Source: a virus. Taken from it: DNA of 51,513 nucleotides. The stretch spans positions 1 to 51,513 of IMG/VR virus record IMGVR_UViG_3300037318_000051; one strand, 5' to 3'. Of the stretch, positions 51,416-51,513 are shown one piece after another (within the stretch, counting starts at the first letter, position 1; every line of letters begins with the position of its first letter). The notes under the pieces were generated by a model. It had not been told where the DNA came from, made no database searches, and saw nothing but the letters and a program-made list of their open reading frames with translations. A program made the position numbers and the translations under genes.

Positions 51416-51513
51416 CCTCCTAACATCCTGAATGCGGGCGGCGGCTCATCATCATTGCCCGCCTGGTCCAGTGCCTGCCGAATGCGCGCCAGCCGCGCTG
51501 GTTTCGAGCCGCT
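51387..51513. repeat. Terminal direct repeat, right copy
   Basis: Exact copy of bases 1-127. It contains the last 34 codons and stop (51412-51513) of the HerA/FtsK-like ATPase gene, which is complete only in the left copy. Joining the copies gives a 51,386-bp circle in which the small gene ending at 51092 starts at 51415 with a GTGA overlap on the ATPase stop codon, which supports the joint being genuine. Confidence 0.95.
51412..51513 (-). pseudogene. Duplicate C-terminal fragment of the ATPase gene (assembly overlap)
   Basis: The last 34 codons of the HerA/FtsK-like gene, present because the terminal repeat is duplicated in the linear window. Not a separate gene. Confidence 0.9.

Overview
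The window is one complete, circularly closed genome of a tailed, probably temperate phage. The first 127 bases (1-127) recur exactly as the last 127 (51387-51513), so the unique circle is 51,386 bp. The repeat cuts through one gene, and genes read cleanly across the joint. Terminase, portal, HK97-type capsid, tail tube, a 918-aa tape measure and no contractile-sheath gene point to a siphovirus-like particle. The intact tyrosine recombinase and a Cro/CI-type repressor with operator-like palindromes point to lysogeny. The host is not given. GC-rich coding, Thr-Pro-Glu linkers in secreted proteins and SigA-like sigma factors would suit Chloroflexota, but this is inference.

Left arm (leftward genes, starting near 19444 and running down through base 1 and across the joint to 51092). 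In transcription order: small membrane and coiled-coil proteins; two full-length group 1-like sigma-70 factors in tandem, the first carrying an N-terminal block of three zinc-finger-like motifs; a SNF2/DEAD-type helicase; a DNA methyltransferase; a RuvC-like resolvase preceded by a 41-codon ORF that begins like a second RuvC; a DUF3987-type replication protein; an iteron-rich AT-containing intergenic region that is the best replication-origin candidate; a CHC2/TOPRIM primase; a Dam-type methyltransferase; small early proteins; an array of GGCNN pentamers; a DEDD exonuclease; an intact TnpB element; and a membrane cluster around a HerA/FtsK-like ATPase. A terminator at 50992-51028 closes this arm.

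Control region (19445-24912). It holds integrase with its own promoter, an inverted-repeat operator candidate and a leader hairpin; a repressor gene read leftward from a near-consensus promoter; a divergent DUF4352-like lipoprotein-type gene; a near-consensus rightward promoter followed by a perfect 20-bp palindrome; a SWIM zinc-finger gene and several small genes; then an extended -10 promoter followed at once by an intrinsic terminator, the arrangement expected for antitermination control of late genes.

Right arm (rightward, 24913-50980). Lysis-type genes come first (coiled-coil membrane protein, holin candidate, two-enzyme endolysin), then terminase, portal, a LamG protein, MuF-like head protein, small genes, an initiator-type tRNA-Met, a single protease-scaffold-capsid polyprotein, a signal-peptide protein, connector proteins (one pair overlapping out of frame), a beta-helix spike, a methyltransferase-glycosyltransferase fusion, tail tube, tail chaperones, tape measure with Trp-rich repeats, a tail hub/propeller protein and a tail fibre. 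The longest gaps without a protein gene are about 290 bp and each is described below. Functions come from motifs read by eye; no database search was run.
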